Assembly: GCA_029817715.1 (NCBI GenBank)
Contig: JARUPY010000027.1
Location: 186,001 to 250,000 of the forward strand
Length of the DNA stretch: 64,000 nucleotides
Source: Melastoma dodecandrum
Lineage: Eukaryota > Streptophyta > Magnoliopsida > Myrtales > Melastomataceae
Direction of reading: 5' to 3'
Shown here: positions 1 through 10,000 of the stretch, piece after piece
Layout of the letters: every line of letters begins with the position of its first letter
Position numbering within the stretch: the first letter of the stretch is position 1
The notes under the pieces: generated by a model
Told to the model about the DNA's origin: nothing
The model's database searches: none
What the model saw: only the letters and a program-made list of their open reading frames with translations
Position numbers and translations under genes: made by a program

Positions 1-1222
1 GCTTAAGGCGCATTACCTCAAACATCGACATGGGGGTGTCCAGTCGAGCAAAGGTCTTAACGAACATAGACTGCATCTGGGTCCACGAGGCTACTGACCC
101 TGGCGGCAAACTCGCATACCACGTAAAGGCATCTCCCGTTAATGAGTTAGGGAAGAGCTTCAGTTTCCAAAAGTCGTTCCCAGCCGCCTCACCAAGTTGG
201 TGAGTGAAGCGAGTGACATGCTCGAGTGGGGTCATTTCATCTTCACCCGAAAAACGAGTAAAGTCGGGCACCTTATAACCTCTAGGTAGAGGGAAATCCC
301 TGTCGACATATGCAGGATAGGGAGACCTGTACAAACAGGCATCGTCTCGCCGAGCTATTCCGGGGACGACTTGCTCTATAACCTGAGTTATGGCCTCCCT
401 CAAGTCTGGGGGTACACCGTTTATTGGGGCCTGCGCTGGAGGTCGAGTCGACCTTATCGGGCTGTACGGAGATCACCTTATCGGGCTGTACGGAGATCTT
501 TCCCCCATTGCCTGATTCGCTGGATCCCTCATGTAGAAAGAAGGCTCCTCCCGAAAGTTTCCACCTCGGGATCCATAGGGGTCTCCAGTCGCGTCGATTA
601 CAGGTTCTTTTCCAGGGCGACGAGACGGAATAAAATCCTCCCCTCGATCTGCTTCCTCTTGAAAGTCCTCTGCCTCATTCCAATACGTATTCGTTGGTCG
701 ATTACGTGAAGAAGAGGGTCGACCAGGGGGAACCAGATTCCCGGGTTCGAAAAGAGCATTTGTCCTTATCTCAGATTGCTCAAAAGTCACGTTACGTGGC
801 CCTTGAGCAGTCCGTCGAGCGTCTGTCATAAACGTAGACTCCCTAAAGGGGGTTTCTCTCATATGAGGTCTTACTCTTTCCTCGTTTCTCGGGCCAGAAA
901 GACGCCCTATTAGGGTTTGGACATCCATTAGAATACCCTTCATATCAGTCAACTCCTGACGCACATCCCCCAGTTCCTTGTGGAACTCCAGTCTTGAAAT
1001 AAATTCGGACGGGGTATGTGAATCAAAGGTGGACTGGTTTGTAGCTGCCTGGCCTCCTAGGGCCGGCGCTGGCAAGTCCATTCCCGGAGGAAGTTCCGAC
1101 TGGTCTGTAGCTGCCTGGCCTCCTAGGGCCGGCGCTTGCAAGCTTATTCCCGGAGGAAGTTCTGACTGGTTTTCCCCATCTAAGGGATTGTGAGACTCAC
1201 GGCTTCGAGTATTTCTTGGCAT
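1..1222 (-). pseudogene. Ty3/gypsy gag, interrupted by one in-frame stop
   Basis: Gag polyprotein of element A, minus strand. It starts at the ATG at 1222 (MPRNTRSRE...) and has a variable N-terminus with two copies of a 22-residue unit (SELPPG...PALGGQAAT; DNA 1039-1170), then the conserved HTPSEFISRLEFHKE segment. Next comes the retrotransposon-gag core (FTRFSGEDEMTP, NDFWKLKLFPNSLTGDAFTW, DTPMSMFEVMRLK), which continues off the window. The frame is open except for a single TGA at 473-475. That stop sits at the joint of a 24-bp tandem duplication: one unit begins AGA and the other TGA. Gag would form the capsid of virus-like particles; this copy is probably non-coding unless the stop is read through. 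Confidence 0.85.
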
Positions 1223-1248
1223 TTGAGACTAAGATTTTTTTCTTCTGC

Positions 1249-1265
1249 TCCCACTGTGGTCGCCA
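1249..1265 (-). other. Retrotransposon primer-binding site
   Basis: On the minus strand this reads TGGCGACCACAGTGGGA, just inside the LTR and 27 bases upstream of the gag ATG. It is not the common initiator-Met type. The same site with one change occurs at 59998-60014 in element B. The tRNA species was not resolved. Confidence 0.7.
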
Positions 1266-1485
1266 AAAACGTGTTCGCGCACGGAACGGATCACGTCGGA
1301 AATATTTGGCAATGGACTCACAGTAGTTGAATTGTGGTCGCCAGTAAGAAGATGCACTAATTTTATACAGAAATAATGCAAGTCTTACAATCTTTAGAGA
1401 ATTAAAAGAAAAGAGCTTACAGCCATTAAAAGAGAAAAAGGCAAACGGTGGTGACGATGCGGGATCTTGTAGCGGCGGAGAACAC

Positions 1486-1690
1486 GTGACGAAGGCCTTG
1501 GAAGCTCGCTCCGTCTGTGGTGGTTGCTGGCGGAAGGTCGTGACGAAGGCCTTGGAAGCTCGCTTCGTAGGAGGTGGTCGCTGGCGGAGAGTTGTGACGA
1601 AGGCCCTACGAGCTCACTTCGTCGGTGGTGTCGCTGGCGGAGGAATGACGACAAAGGCCCTACGAGCTCACTCTGTCGGTGGAAGGGTAG
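1486..1690. repeat. ~54-bp minisatellite, about 4 units, inside the LTR
   Basis: Units begin GTGACGAAGGCC at 1486, 1540 and 1594, with a fourth, diverged unit from ~1646 (TGACGACAAAGGCCC). Period is 54, 54 and ~52 bp. The first two and last two units form subtypes (CTTGGAAGCTCGC versus CTACGAGCTCAC). The small open frames here are repeat artefacts. Confidence 0.85.
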
Positions 1691-2130
1691 TTGACCTATA
1701 AACCGGGTCAGGGCATCTAATTCCTAAGGTTGACGAACAAACTTCAGAGTTTTTGGCTGTGTGTGGTCGTGTCTTTATCTTGAAGAATTCCTCTGCTATT
1801 TATAGAGGACTTGTACGTGATTAACACGTAACAGATAGATCGTTTTGCAGATCGTGTTATAGATCGTGATTCCTAATATCGTGGGAGTGTCTCAACAACC
1901 CCCTTGATATATGGGATCACGTTCCTAGGTATTTAAGATCAGTTACGATCTTTAACATACGTGATTGAAAATGAATAAATTTATTTTAACCTCGTCGACT
2001 TGACTGATCTGTACGGACTACGATCGACTTGGTCGACTTATCCAAAGCTCCGTCGACTTTGACCCCACTAGTAAGCCTGGCTACTGTTGAGTCATCTTGG
2101 TTGACTTTGATCGCCACACTCCTTTGTTGT

Positions 2131-2224
2131 GAGTCGACCTAGTTGACTCCGTTCATAAGTCGACCTAGTCGACTTCATCGTAAATCGACCTAGTCGACTT
2201 CGTCATAAATCGACCTAGACGGCT
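2131..2224. repeat. GTCGAC-rich short tandem array in LTR
   Basis: Repeats of AATCGACCTAGTCGACTTC at ~27-bp spacing, about four degenerate units. Looser copies of GTCGACTT lie upstream from ~1995. Each unit contains the palindrome GTCGAC or a one-base variant. The array lies in the first ~180 bp of the LTR in its own orientation, where promoter elements would be expected. Confidence 0.75.
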
Positions 2225-2311
2225 GTATCTTGGGCCGACTAGATGTGTGACTTGAGGAATTACTGGATCTCTGTTCTAAGCCCAGGCCCAAAATTATTTG
2301 CCATGTCAACA

Positions 2312-3262
2312 ATCTCTTAAGGAGATGAGGATTGTTAATTGCGAGAAGTTATGTTCCCTCCCCGATGAGGAACTGCCTGCTTCGCTTAGAAGATTGATGC
2401 TTGAGTGCTGCCCAAGCATGTCCCAGTCACAACTGATCAGCAGCAGACTTCCCGATTCTCTCGAGGAGATTTCTCTTTTAATCTGGAGGGACTTGTGTCG
2501 ATTACGAAATTAGTTGTTGTTGGTAGTCCCTTCTCTCGATCTCTACGGAAATTGGAAATTAAGAATTGCAGAAGCTTGACGACTTTGACGGACAGCTTGC
2601 AACACCTGTCCGCCCTCTCCCATCTCACTCTCCAGGATTGCGCAGCATTAGAGATGGAGATATTCCCTTCACTCCCTTGTAGCCTGTCCATGTTTAAGCT
2701 TGCCGGATGTTCAAAGGTGAAGTCTTTGCTTCAAAAGATGCACCACCTCACATCCCTCAAATCGTTATTTATTTACAACTGCGAAGGCATAACAAGGTTA
2801 CCACTGAGGGGAGGACTGCCTCCAAATCTAGAATCTCTTTGGATTGGGGAATGCAGAAATCTGAATCAACCAATTGAGGAGTGGGGGTTGAGGTGCCTCA
2901 CCGCCTTACGAACATTGAGCATTTGGGGAGGGATGGGACGCGTGGATGAGATGGAGAGTCTTCCTCCTGCCGATGATGCAGACTGGAGTCACCATCTTCC
3001 TTCGTCCCTCTTGAGGTTGTACATTGGGAAAATGGAGAAGTTGGAGAGCATGGGTGGGGGACTCAGGCACCACCTCACCTCCCTTCAATCTTTGGAAATT
3101 TAGAACTGTCAGATGTTGAGGTGTTTACCAGTCGACGGCCTCCCCGACTCCCTTGAGTATCTCAACATTTGGGGATGTCCAGAGTTGGAGGAGAAATGCA
3201 GAAAGGTGAAAGGAGAATATTGGCCACACCTCCGACTCATTCCAAAATTTAATATTGAGTAG
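2312..3262 (+). pseudogene. NLR resistance-gene 3' relic (LRR domain only)
   Basis: C-terminal leucine-rich-repeat part of a CC-NB-ARC-LRR protein. LRR units are clear (LRKLEIKNCRSLTTL, LTSLKSLFIYNCEGI, LESLWIGECRNLNQ), ending with the usual tail (LNIWGCPELEEKCRK, then PHLRLIPKF) and a TAG at 3260-3262. Lesions: the 5' part is missing at the retrotransposon edge (2311/2312), there is a frameshift near 2480, and an in-frame TAG at 3101-3103 after LQSLEI. It closely resembles the LRR part of the second NLR at 14.3-15.2 kb (shared SQSQLISS/LPQSQLISS and RNLNQPIE segments), so the two are probably tandem duplicates. Such LRRs act in pathogen recognition; this copy is non-functional. Confidence 0.9.
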
Positions 3263-3651
3263 ATGCATTTGATTCAAATGGTTTGATATTCTATGTTATT
3301 TTACTGTTCATGCAAATAGAAAACAAAAAAACAGACGTTCTTATGAGGAATCGGAGACCAAAGCTCCTCCTTACTTCGTCAAATTGGAGCCAAAGCCTCC
3401 TCCTCCAACATCTGGATGCGCCCTTCCCAACTCCTCGGACAAGGCCCGTAGCAAGGTACGCCAACTCGCCCCATCCAAGAACGCAGTAGAGGACGCCCAC
3501 TCACCCCCGGACACGACCTGCATCGTATTCACAGTCAACGGGCGTAAAAAACCACAGTCGAAGTGCTAAAGTTTGGAAAATTTCCTACTTTGTGAAGAAA
3601 AGCAACCTGGATAATAACAGCAGTGGAAGACATGAAAATTTTTCAGAACAT
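3263..3651. other. Spacer between NLR relic and virus-bearing element
   Basis: No supported gene. A short open stretch at 3340-3567 reads ...KPPPPTSGCALP...FTVNGRKK but has no recognisable domain, start context or partner exon. It may be 3' flank of the NLR or a captured exon scrap. Confidence 0.4.
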
Positions 3652-3660
3652 TTTTTTAAA

Positions 3661-3785
3661 GGCTTAATTATCAAATATGTCCTCAACTTTACTTATTTTT
3701 TCCGATCTAGCCTGAAGTTTGAATCGTATCTTGGGGGGGCCTGTACTTGTGGTCTGTTTTAATTTTGTCTCAATTAATTTTTCTC
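3661..3785 (+). repeat. Left TIR of the virus-bearing element
   Basis: Starts GGCTTAATTATCAAATATG after the 9-bp ttttttaaa. It ends about 30 bp before the viral primer-binding site. Confidence 0.6.
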
Positions 3786-3816
3786 AGACAATAATAAACC
3801 TTGATTTTTCTTAAGC

Positions 3817-3829
3817 GGCTCTGATACCA
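3817..3829 (-). other. Initiator-Met tRNA primer-binding site of the caulimovirid
   Basis: On the minus strand TGGTATCAGAGCC, the standard site where initiator tRNA-Met primes minus-strand DNA synthesis in plant pararetroviruses. It lies ~35 nt after the leader ORF and ~30 bp before the left TIR. Confidence 0.9.
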
Positions 3830-3863
3830 ATAAGGATGAAATACAGGAGTCGAACTTAAGAAC

Positions 3864-4172
3864 TTAAGAAGGTTTTATTAATTGTCTTTGGCGTCGGCGT
3901 TCTACCAACCTCGAATACTCGTTTGAGTATTTCGAACTTGCCGTAAATCCCAGATTGGATTTACCTTCAAGGAAATATTCCTCAAATTCACTCTGCAAGA
4001 GAGTCAGCTCTTCTAATTTCTTAGAATAGCTATTCACAAGTTCAGTCAGCTGCTGGATTTGAGCTGAGATACTTGCCAGCCGATCTACTACCGTGTTTAG
4101 AAGTCCAGTAGCAGAATCCTTGCCCACACCATGATCCAAATGTAAGAGCTCGGGGTTTGGACAATCAGTCAT
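3864..4172 (-). CDS. Small ORF in the viral leader (102 aa)
   Basis: ATG at 4172, between the presumed RNA start and the primer site. The product is hydrophilic with a heptad-like, probably coiled-coil middle (LLNTVVDRLASISAQIQQL, then EELTLLQSEFEEYF) and a basic tail (ERRRQRQ). Caulimovirid leaders often contain short ORFs, and coiled-coil virion-associated proteins are known in the family. Whether this is such a protein or only a leader uORF is open. Confidence 0.45.
   Translation of the reverse strand: MTDCPNPELLHLDHGVGKDSATGLLNTVVDRLASISAQIQQLTELVNSYSKKLEELTLLQSEFEEYFLEGKSNLGFTASSKYSNEYSRLVERRRQRQLIKPS
3874..3879 (-). terminator. Possible viral poly(A) signal
   Basis: AATAAA on the minus strand, inside the 3' end region of the leader ORF sequence, ~45 nt before the primer site. 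In caulimovirids the poly(A) signal lies between RNA start and primer site, which fits in order. Confidence 0.4.
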
Positions 4173-4428
4173 AAGACTCTTGCTTTCGCAATTGTCGTGC
4201 CTTTTGCACCAACCTTCAAGATCTTATTAGATCAATCAGATTACCATAAACTATACAACGGAAAGTTTATCATACCTTAATCCAGTGGGTTGCTTAGAGG
4301 GTTCACCAAGCTTCCGCAGTAACGGAGATCCAAGAGTTGCACAATTCTCACTTCTAGAGAATTCAGCGAACGCATTCGCAAACCGGAGAGGCTCTTCTGT
4401 GTCATTCCAATGCCCTTACCATGAGGGT

Positions 4429-4437
4429 CTTATATAG
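4429..4437 (-). promoter_or_regulatory. TATA box of the viral pregenomic promoter
   Basis: On the minus strand CTATATAAG, in the intergenic region after ORF2. A start ~30 bp downstream (~4400) would give a leader of ~570 nt to the primer site at 3829, similar to known caulimovirid leaders. Confidence 0.6.
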
Positions 4438-4771
4438 ACACTCCTCATCCAAGGTTTCAGCCCAAGGTTTTACTCCCTCCAAGGTTCTCGATCCTTCGAT
4501 CCGACCTTTCGTTAGTCTTAACCAATATAGATTAATTCTAACCACCTTACTCTTGGTTCCTTAAGGTATTCGGAGGACGATTCAGAGATTTTCTTACTCA
4601 AGAATTTTTTGAGAGAGAATTTCTCTATTTGATTCGCCTCCCCAAATGAGGTAGAGGGCTTGTGAATATATACACAAAGGAGCTGGTGCCTATGCACTGT
4701 TTGCCAGCTCAAAAGTAAAAGGAATCTAAACTATTACAAAAGTTAGTGGGGTCCTAATGTCCGAAAATGTC

Positions 4772-7048
4772 CTAGTCTAACTTTATGCAGTTGTTTTCTC
4801 CCGTCTGCATTGGTGCGCTATCTTGGGAGACTCCTTTGTTGGCGTTTGTTATCTCGCCAACTTCTTCTTTCTCTGAGAGTCCCATCTGGTCTTGAACTGC
4901 TTCAAGAATCTGTTGTGATATTTGTTGGGTTCTCTCATCATGCTCGATTTGCTGATTCAAGGTCTTGTCGGTGAAATCAGCAATCTTGCTCCAAACCTCG
5001 AAGGTGTCGGTTCGGAGATGCAACTCAGAGTTTTCTCGCCTCCAGAAACTATCTAGAAGATCGAGCATTCTCTGCCATCCTCGGTCTCCTGCTTGTTCAT
5101 CGATGAAGCTTAAATTTGACCGAAGAATCGTGACGGTGACTATACCATCACAGAGCACGTAATATTCGTCCTTGCGGGCTAACACATGCTCTAGCACGTC
5201 TTTAAGGAACTCAACTTTTATGGCCTTTCGGACAGTCTTGTCCTTGTAGTATTTCCGCCATAACCCTCTCTGATCGAGGTCTTGTTTATGAGGTTCCGTC
5301 ATACGTCTACTTTCACACGGATGGATGTCCCATACTTGCAGATTTTGAAGTATTACCTTCCCATACTGCGGATGGTCTTCTTCCTCCATCATTGTGCTAG
5401 TAATCAACGCCGTGGCATACTTTGGTCCGTAGCCTAGGCATCCGAGTATATACCTTACTAACGTAGGCAGGGGTTCCATACATTCTGGTTCTGATCTGTC
5501 GATCTCCAGTATGTCCACAAACCCAGCATACACATAAGGCGCTGCTATTCCCACCATATCTGAGTGTATTCTCAGAGACGGCCACTTCCCCGATATCCAG
5601 TGTAGATACGGTTGAAGCACAGTGTTTTCCTCAAGAGAGGATTCACTCATGTCTACTGTTACCCTCGGGACGTCATATTCTCTAACTTCCCCCGGTATTA
5701 TAGACATCGTTGTGGAGAATATCTGCTGCCTTTCTTTTTCAAAACGAGACAACTCCTCCTCACCTGAAGCCATTACAGATAGTTTGAACTCCAGATCTTT
5801 GATGTACTCAACTGTCTTTCTTGCGAAAAACTCAATCTGGCGGTTGTCACCACGCTTGACGCCACCTATGAGTCCTCCACAGACTACAGCCGCATCCCAA
5901 CTTAGGGATTCGTCCTCAAATGAGTCCTCATCAAAAAACCAGGATCCTCCCAGATCCTTTTGGGTATTCCCATTATGGCCTTTGCCATTGTGGTTCTTAC
6001 CCCCGTGACTGTTGTCACCAGACTCCTTGAATGAATCTCTTACAGGAATTGCTTCCTCAAGGCTTTCTTTCTTTTCAAGATTACCTTCCAATGCTGCGTA
6101 AGCACCTCCGAAGTCGAAGTATTGCTCACACTCCATTGCAGCCGCTTCCTCTGGTTCTCCCCTGGGTTCAGGGTCTACCACTTGGATTGGCTCGCCAATT
6201 ATGGCCTTAAACTTAGCCTCTTCTTCAGCGTACTGTGTTTCCATATTTTCCTTCTGTTCCTCCTTGCTTTGTAACAAAGCCTTGTAGGATTTTACAGCCT
6301 GATTAATGGAAATTTTCTGCTCTTTGGCTAAGTTGTTTCTGCAGTAGTTGAACTGCTCTATGGTCAACGGAGACCACCAAGGTTCTTCAACCTTTCCGTC
6401 CTTCTTAGGACCATCTTTTGCAGAATCATCCTCTTTTGGACCAGAAGACCCAAGCCTCTTGGCTTTCCTCTTCTTCCTGGCTTTTTCCTTTGACTCGGCT
6501 TTTGCCTTGTCTTTCAGATCTGCCATTTCCACATCTCCTCTGGAGCTTTCCTCCTTTGAATCTGTCATCTTCTTCTGAAGATCTTTATTCACATCTCTTT
6601 CGGAGTTGGTGTTTCCCTTCTCCTTCAGATCTGTCTTCCCCTCCTGGGAAACTCTCGCTTTCTCCTTGGGATTGGTTATTACCTTTCCCTTAGATCTAGC
6701 CATTCCTTTCAAGGATTCTTTCGCCTTTCCCTTAGATCTGGCCTCAGCCTCTTTGGGATTAGCCATCTCCTTCTGGAGATCTGGTTTCGCCTTACTTTCG
6801 GAGTCAGCTTTTGCTTTCTCCTTAAGTTCAGCTTTCCCCTTCTGGGAATCCGCAGTTTTCAGCTTCTTGGGACACTCATAAGAGCGATGCCCGAGTTGCT
6901 TACACTGCCAGCAAAGCACTGCTGCCTTCGTTCCTGAAACAGAACCAGCATCACTATGCTCACCATCTCCCTTGTTAGGACATACCTTTCGGGAGTGTCC
7001 CTCTTTCTTGCATCCCCAGCATATCTTTCTCTTTGCAGCAGGATCCAT
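4772..7048 (-). CDS. Caulimovirid second ORF, double zinc knuckle, unknown function
   Basis: An open frame of about 758 codons from the ATG at 7048, overlapping the end of the polyprotein by ~74 bp in another frame. An upstream non-ATG extension reaches 7081. Near the N-terminus are two CCHC knuckles, CWGCKKEGHSRKVCP and CWQCKQLGHRSYECP, ~35 residues apart. A very Lys/Glu-rich, repetitive segment (units such as KGKAK, KEKAK) follows for ~170 residues, then a conserved-looking region from PWWSPLTIEQFNYCRNN, an acidic linker with a HNGKGHNG stretch, and a globular-looking C-terminal half (SWDAAVVCGGLIGG..., WISGKWPSLRIHSDMVG). Zinc knuckles suggest nucleic-acid binding. I do not recognise the C-terminal domain. 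The overlap suggests translation by reinitiation or leaky scanning, as an inference. Confidence 0.8.
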   Translation of the reverse strand: MDPAAKRKICWGCKKEGHSRKVCPNKGDGEHSDAGSVSGTKAAVLCWQCKQLGHRSYECPKKLKTADSQKGKAELKEKAKADSESKAKPDLQKEMANPKEAEARSKGKAKESLKGMARSKGKVITNPKEKARVSQEGKTDLKEKGNTNSERDVNKDLQKKMTDSKEESSRGDVEMADLKDKAKAESKEKARKKRKAKRLGSSGPKEDDSAKDGPKKDGKVEEPWWSPLTIEQFNYCRNNLAKEQKISINQAVKSYKALLQSKEEQKENMETQYAEEEAKFKAIIGEPIQVVDPEPRGEPEEAAAMECEQYFDFGGAYAALEGNLEKKESLEEAIPVRDSFKESGDNSHGGKNHNGKGHNGNTQKDLGGSWFFDEDSFEDESLSWDAAVVCGGLIGGVKRGDNRQIEFFARKTVEYIKDLEFKLSVMASGEEELSRFEKERQQIFSTTMSIIPGEVREYDVPRVTVDMSESSLEENTVLQPYLHWISGKWPSLRIHSDMVGIAAPYVYAGFVDILEIDRSEPECMEPLPTLVRYILGCLGYGPKYATALITSTMMEEEDHPQYGKVILQNLQVWDIHPCESRRMTEPHKQDLDQRGLWRKYYKDKTVRKAIKVEFLKDVLEHVLARKDEYYVLCDGIVTVTILRSNLSFIDEQAGDRGWQRMLDLLDSFWRRENSELHLRTDTFEVWSKIADFTDKTLNQQIEHDERTQQISQQILEAVQDQMGLSEKEEVGEITNANKGVSQDSAPMQTGENNCIKLD

Positions 7049-10000
7049 CTGCAGAATTTTTTGAAAGAGAGGTGTTTGCAAGTTCTCTAGAGAGAGAGTC
7101 AGCTATTATGTTGTGGTCGGACTTGATGTATTCGACCTCGTATTTATAATAGCTTAATTGTTCTTGCAACCTTAAGAGTCTAGTTTGCCTAGCTTCCTTA
7201 AGATTCAGACTCATAAACCTTTTTACATAGGTCGAGTCAGATCGCACTAAAAATGCTTTCGGTGCCAAAAAGATGTAAAAAGCCTTTATTCCATATTTTA
7301 AGGCTAATACTTCCTTTTCATGTATCGGGTACCGTAGTTCGTACCCCTTGAAGCTTCCCGACCAGTATTTGCACACCGGTTCTGGTTTGCGTCCTCTAAT
7401 TTTGAGGACTGCTCCCCAATAATTTTCAGAAGCATCAACTTCCAAGACTAACTCGTCCTTATCCGAAGGTATAGCAAGTTGTGGTAAATTTTTTACCTTT
7501 GCTTTAATCCTTTTAATGGATTGAGTGTCTTCATCTTCCCATTTCCAAGGATTCGTAGAAGAAGTTTTCTTCGCAATCCTACTTAGGTCTCGGGAAAGAT
7601 CTTTCACAAACTTTCTTGCATAGTTAGCGCATCCACAAAATCTTTGGACTTGCTTCCTATCCTTGAGTCTATCAGGAAAATTAACTATCTTCTCAGCAAT
7701 ATGATTTTGCAGTTTTATTTTTCCCTGCTCAATTTCCATGCCTAGAAAGTTAACTGATTCCTTAAACCATTCTATCTTCTTTTCTGATAGAATCATACCT
7801 TCTCGTCGGAAAATATCAGTCACCTGATCTAGGTGCCTCATGTGTTCATCTTCAGACTGACTGTAGATTAGCACATCGTCAATATAGACCGCACAAAATT
7901 TTCGGATATGCTTAAAGGCATTATCCATTTTGCGCTGAAATACTCCTGGAGCATTTTTCAGACCGAATGGCATAACTAACCATTCAAACATTCCTCGCGG
8001 AGCATTGAAGGCAGTTAGAGGAACCGACTCTTCTTCCATTTTGACTTGCCAGTATCCACTTTTCAAGTCGAATTTAGAAAAGTATTTTGGTTGACTCAAA
8101 CTAATCCTATCAATAAGATCTCCTGCAGTTGGAATCTTATAGCCATCGTCTTTTGTAGCTTTGTTAAGCTTCCGATAATCTATAACCATTCGTGCTTTAC
8201 CTCGCACCTGCTCGGCATGGTTAATTACCATAAAGGCTGGACTAGAATGCGGACTGTAACTGTCCCTTATCAAACCCTTTCCAAGCAACTCAGGAATTTG
8301 TTTATCAAACTCCTCAACCATCTCAGCCGTATACGTAATGTTTCTGGCTCTTATTATGGTTCCGGGATCTTTCAACTCTAATTTAACCTTTAGGCCATTT
8401 CGAGTCCATAACTTCAGCGGATCTTCACTGAAGTTATCGGCAAGTTTTATCAGGAATTTATCCCATTTCATTCCTGTTAAGTTTACAGCCATACACACTT
8501 TCTGTTTTGGATTGGTAAACAGGTCGTCATACCAGCTATAATTACTGGTATCTGTTGGAGAAAACAGGGTTTGTTCCCATGATTCGTTCTCATCCAACCG
8601 CATATCACCACGTTGAGCTCGCACTCTGAAAGCTCTTTCACATGGGATATTATCACAGTATTCTGTCCGTTTTACCGGATAAAAGCCAAATTTTAACCGA
8701 AGTCTAGGCTCTTGTAGAATACTTATTTTTACCCCACCTATGGAAACATCATTTTCATTCTGCACAAAAGGAAGGTTTTCCTTTTGTCCTTTTAAAAAGG
8801 CGTTACCAATAATGATGTCGGCCTCTAATAAAGGATGTGCAAGAATCTCTTTAATGATGAACTTTTGTCCACCAATAAAGACAGGCACGTTGCTTGCCTT
8901 GTGACCAACAATTGTGGCCATACCATCGACGTTAACCATGTGGATGGGTTTCTGCAGTGGTTCCCACCACTCATCTGGCAAAGCATTGAGTCTAGCACAC
9001 GTTATGCTACACCCCGTGTCTATCAGAGTATCCAGTGAATACTCATAATATCCAGGAAATTTGAAAGTTAGAGCCACATATGTGCTCATGTCTGTCTTCC
9101 TGACACTAAACCCAATATTCGCAGGTACACTTTGGGATGGTTCTATCATCCTCCAGATCTCGTCTATCGCAATAGATCTTTGCTTGGCTATCTGCTCGAT
9201 AACCTTACAAACTTCAGGAATCTCAGATAAAGAGCTACCAGTATTGGTTACTCTTAACATTCGTATAGACTCCTCTCTCGGTTGATCTACAGGGTCTTCA
9301 TAGACTGGTAATGATACTTGTCTATACCCCACGATTCTACCCGTATGTTGCGACGGGGTTCTCGAATCAACAGACCTTCGAGACGTCTCTTCTATTAGTG
9401 GAGGTGCGCTTGCAACCTCTGGTCTGGAGACTATTACGTCTTCTCCCACATCACTAGCTCTTGAAGAGACTTCAGAGGGCGTTCTATTGAACGGTTCTCT
9501 CAGGATTGGTATCCTCACAGGCAGATGCCTGTCAGCCCTTTCGCTAAGCATAGGCAAATGCCTATCAGCTCTAAGACGGTCCCTTGACGGTTCTCCCAAC
9601 ATCAAAGTAATCTCGTTACCTCTTTGTCGGATATTGGCCGCACTAATTGGCCTAGAGCTATTACCAGGTTCAGTCATAACCCAGTTTCTTGGCCAGGTTA
9701 ACTCTAATGGGTTTACCTCTCGCCTGTGAAACTGTTGGTAGTTATTATGACCTTCTTCAAACAACTCAGTAAGTCTTGAGATGTTCCTCACACCAGGACT
9801 AGTTGTATTTACCAATCGGTAAATCACTCTAGTGTGATACGCCAAGAACTTGGCCTGGGAATTCATTCTATCCATATTCATTGATTTGATCCTTAAGGTT
9901 AATGAATTTCCCAAACATCGATCGTTCAGAGCCATCATGAAATTTGGATGGACCTGGAACCATACAGGGCCATGCGCTAGGTTGGCCTGTATTCCTGATA

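Larger units (their letters stand above)
1..2311 (-). mobile_element. Ty3/gypsy LTR retrotransposon, 5' part (element A), cut by window edge
   Basis: Read on the minus strand, the order is LTR (2311 to 1272), primer-binding site (1265 to 1249), then gag from the ATG at 1222, running off the window at base 1. The gag N-terminus shares the motif HTPSEFISRLEFHKE with the element at 59.8-64 kb, and both have the same primer-site type and LTR start (TGTTGACA). The two are therefore one family in opposite orientation at the two ends of the window. No pol is visible here; by gag and primer site it resembles the Tat/Ogre branch, which is an inference. The LTR edge at 2311 abuts NLR coding sequence directly, so the element inserted into an NLR gene. 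Its other end and target duplication lie outside the window. Confidence 0.85.
1272..2311 (-). repeat. 5' LTR of element A (~1,040 bp)
   Basis: On the minus strand it begins TGTTGACATGG at 2311 and ends ...GAACA at 1272, five bases before the primer site. The start resembles the LTR start of element B (TGTTGACACAA at 59802), and both continue into a TTTTGGGCC stretch. It contains two internal tandem arrays (1486-1690 and 2131-2224), which may explain why it is much longer than the ~190-bp candidate LTR of element B. The partner LTR is outside the window, so the ends are inferred from TG...CA, the primer site and the NLR junction. Confidence 0.65.

Noticed and set aside
3817..3829. Possible tRNA-Met gene scrap
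   Set aside because: Only the 13-nt primer-binding complement is present; no A/B boxes or cloverleaf.
5622..6881. Several open frames on the plus strand opposite viral ORF2
   Set aside because: They are shadows of the Lys/Glu-rich minus-strand frame; composition (Phe, Ser, Leu) mirrors it and no domain appears.
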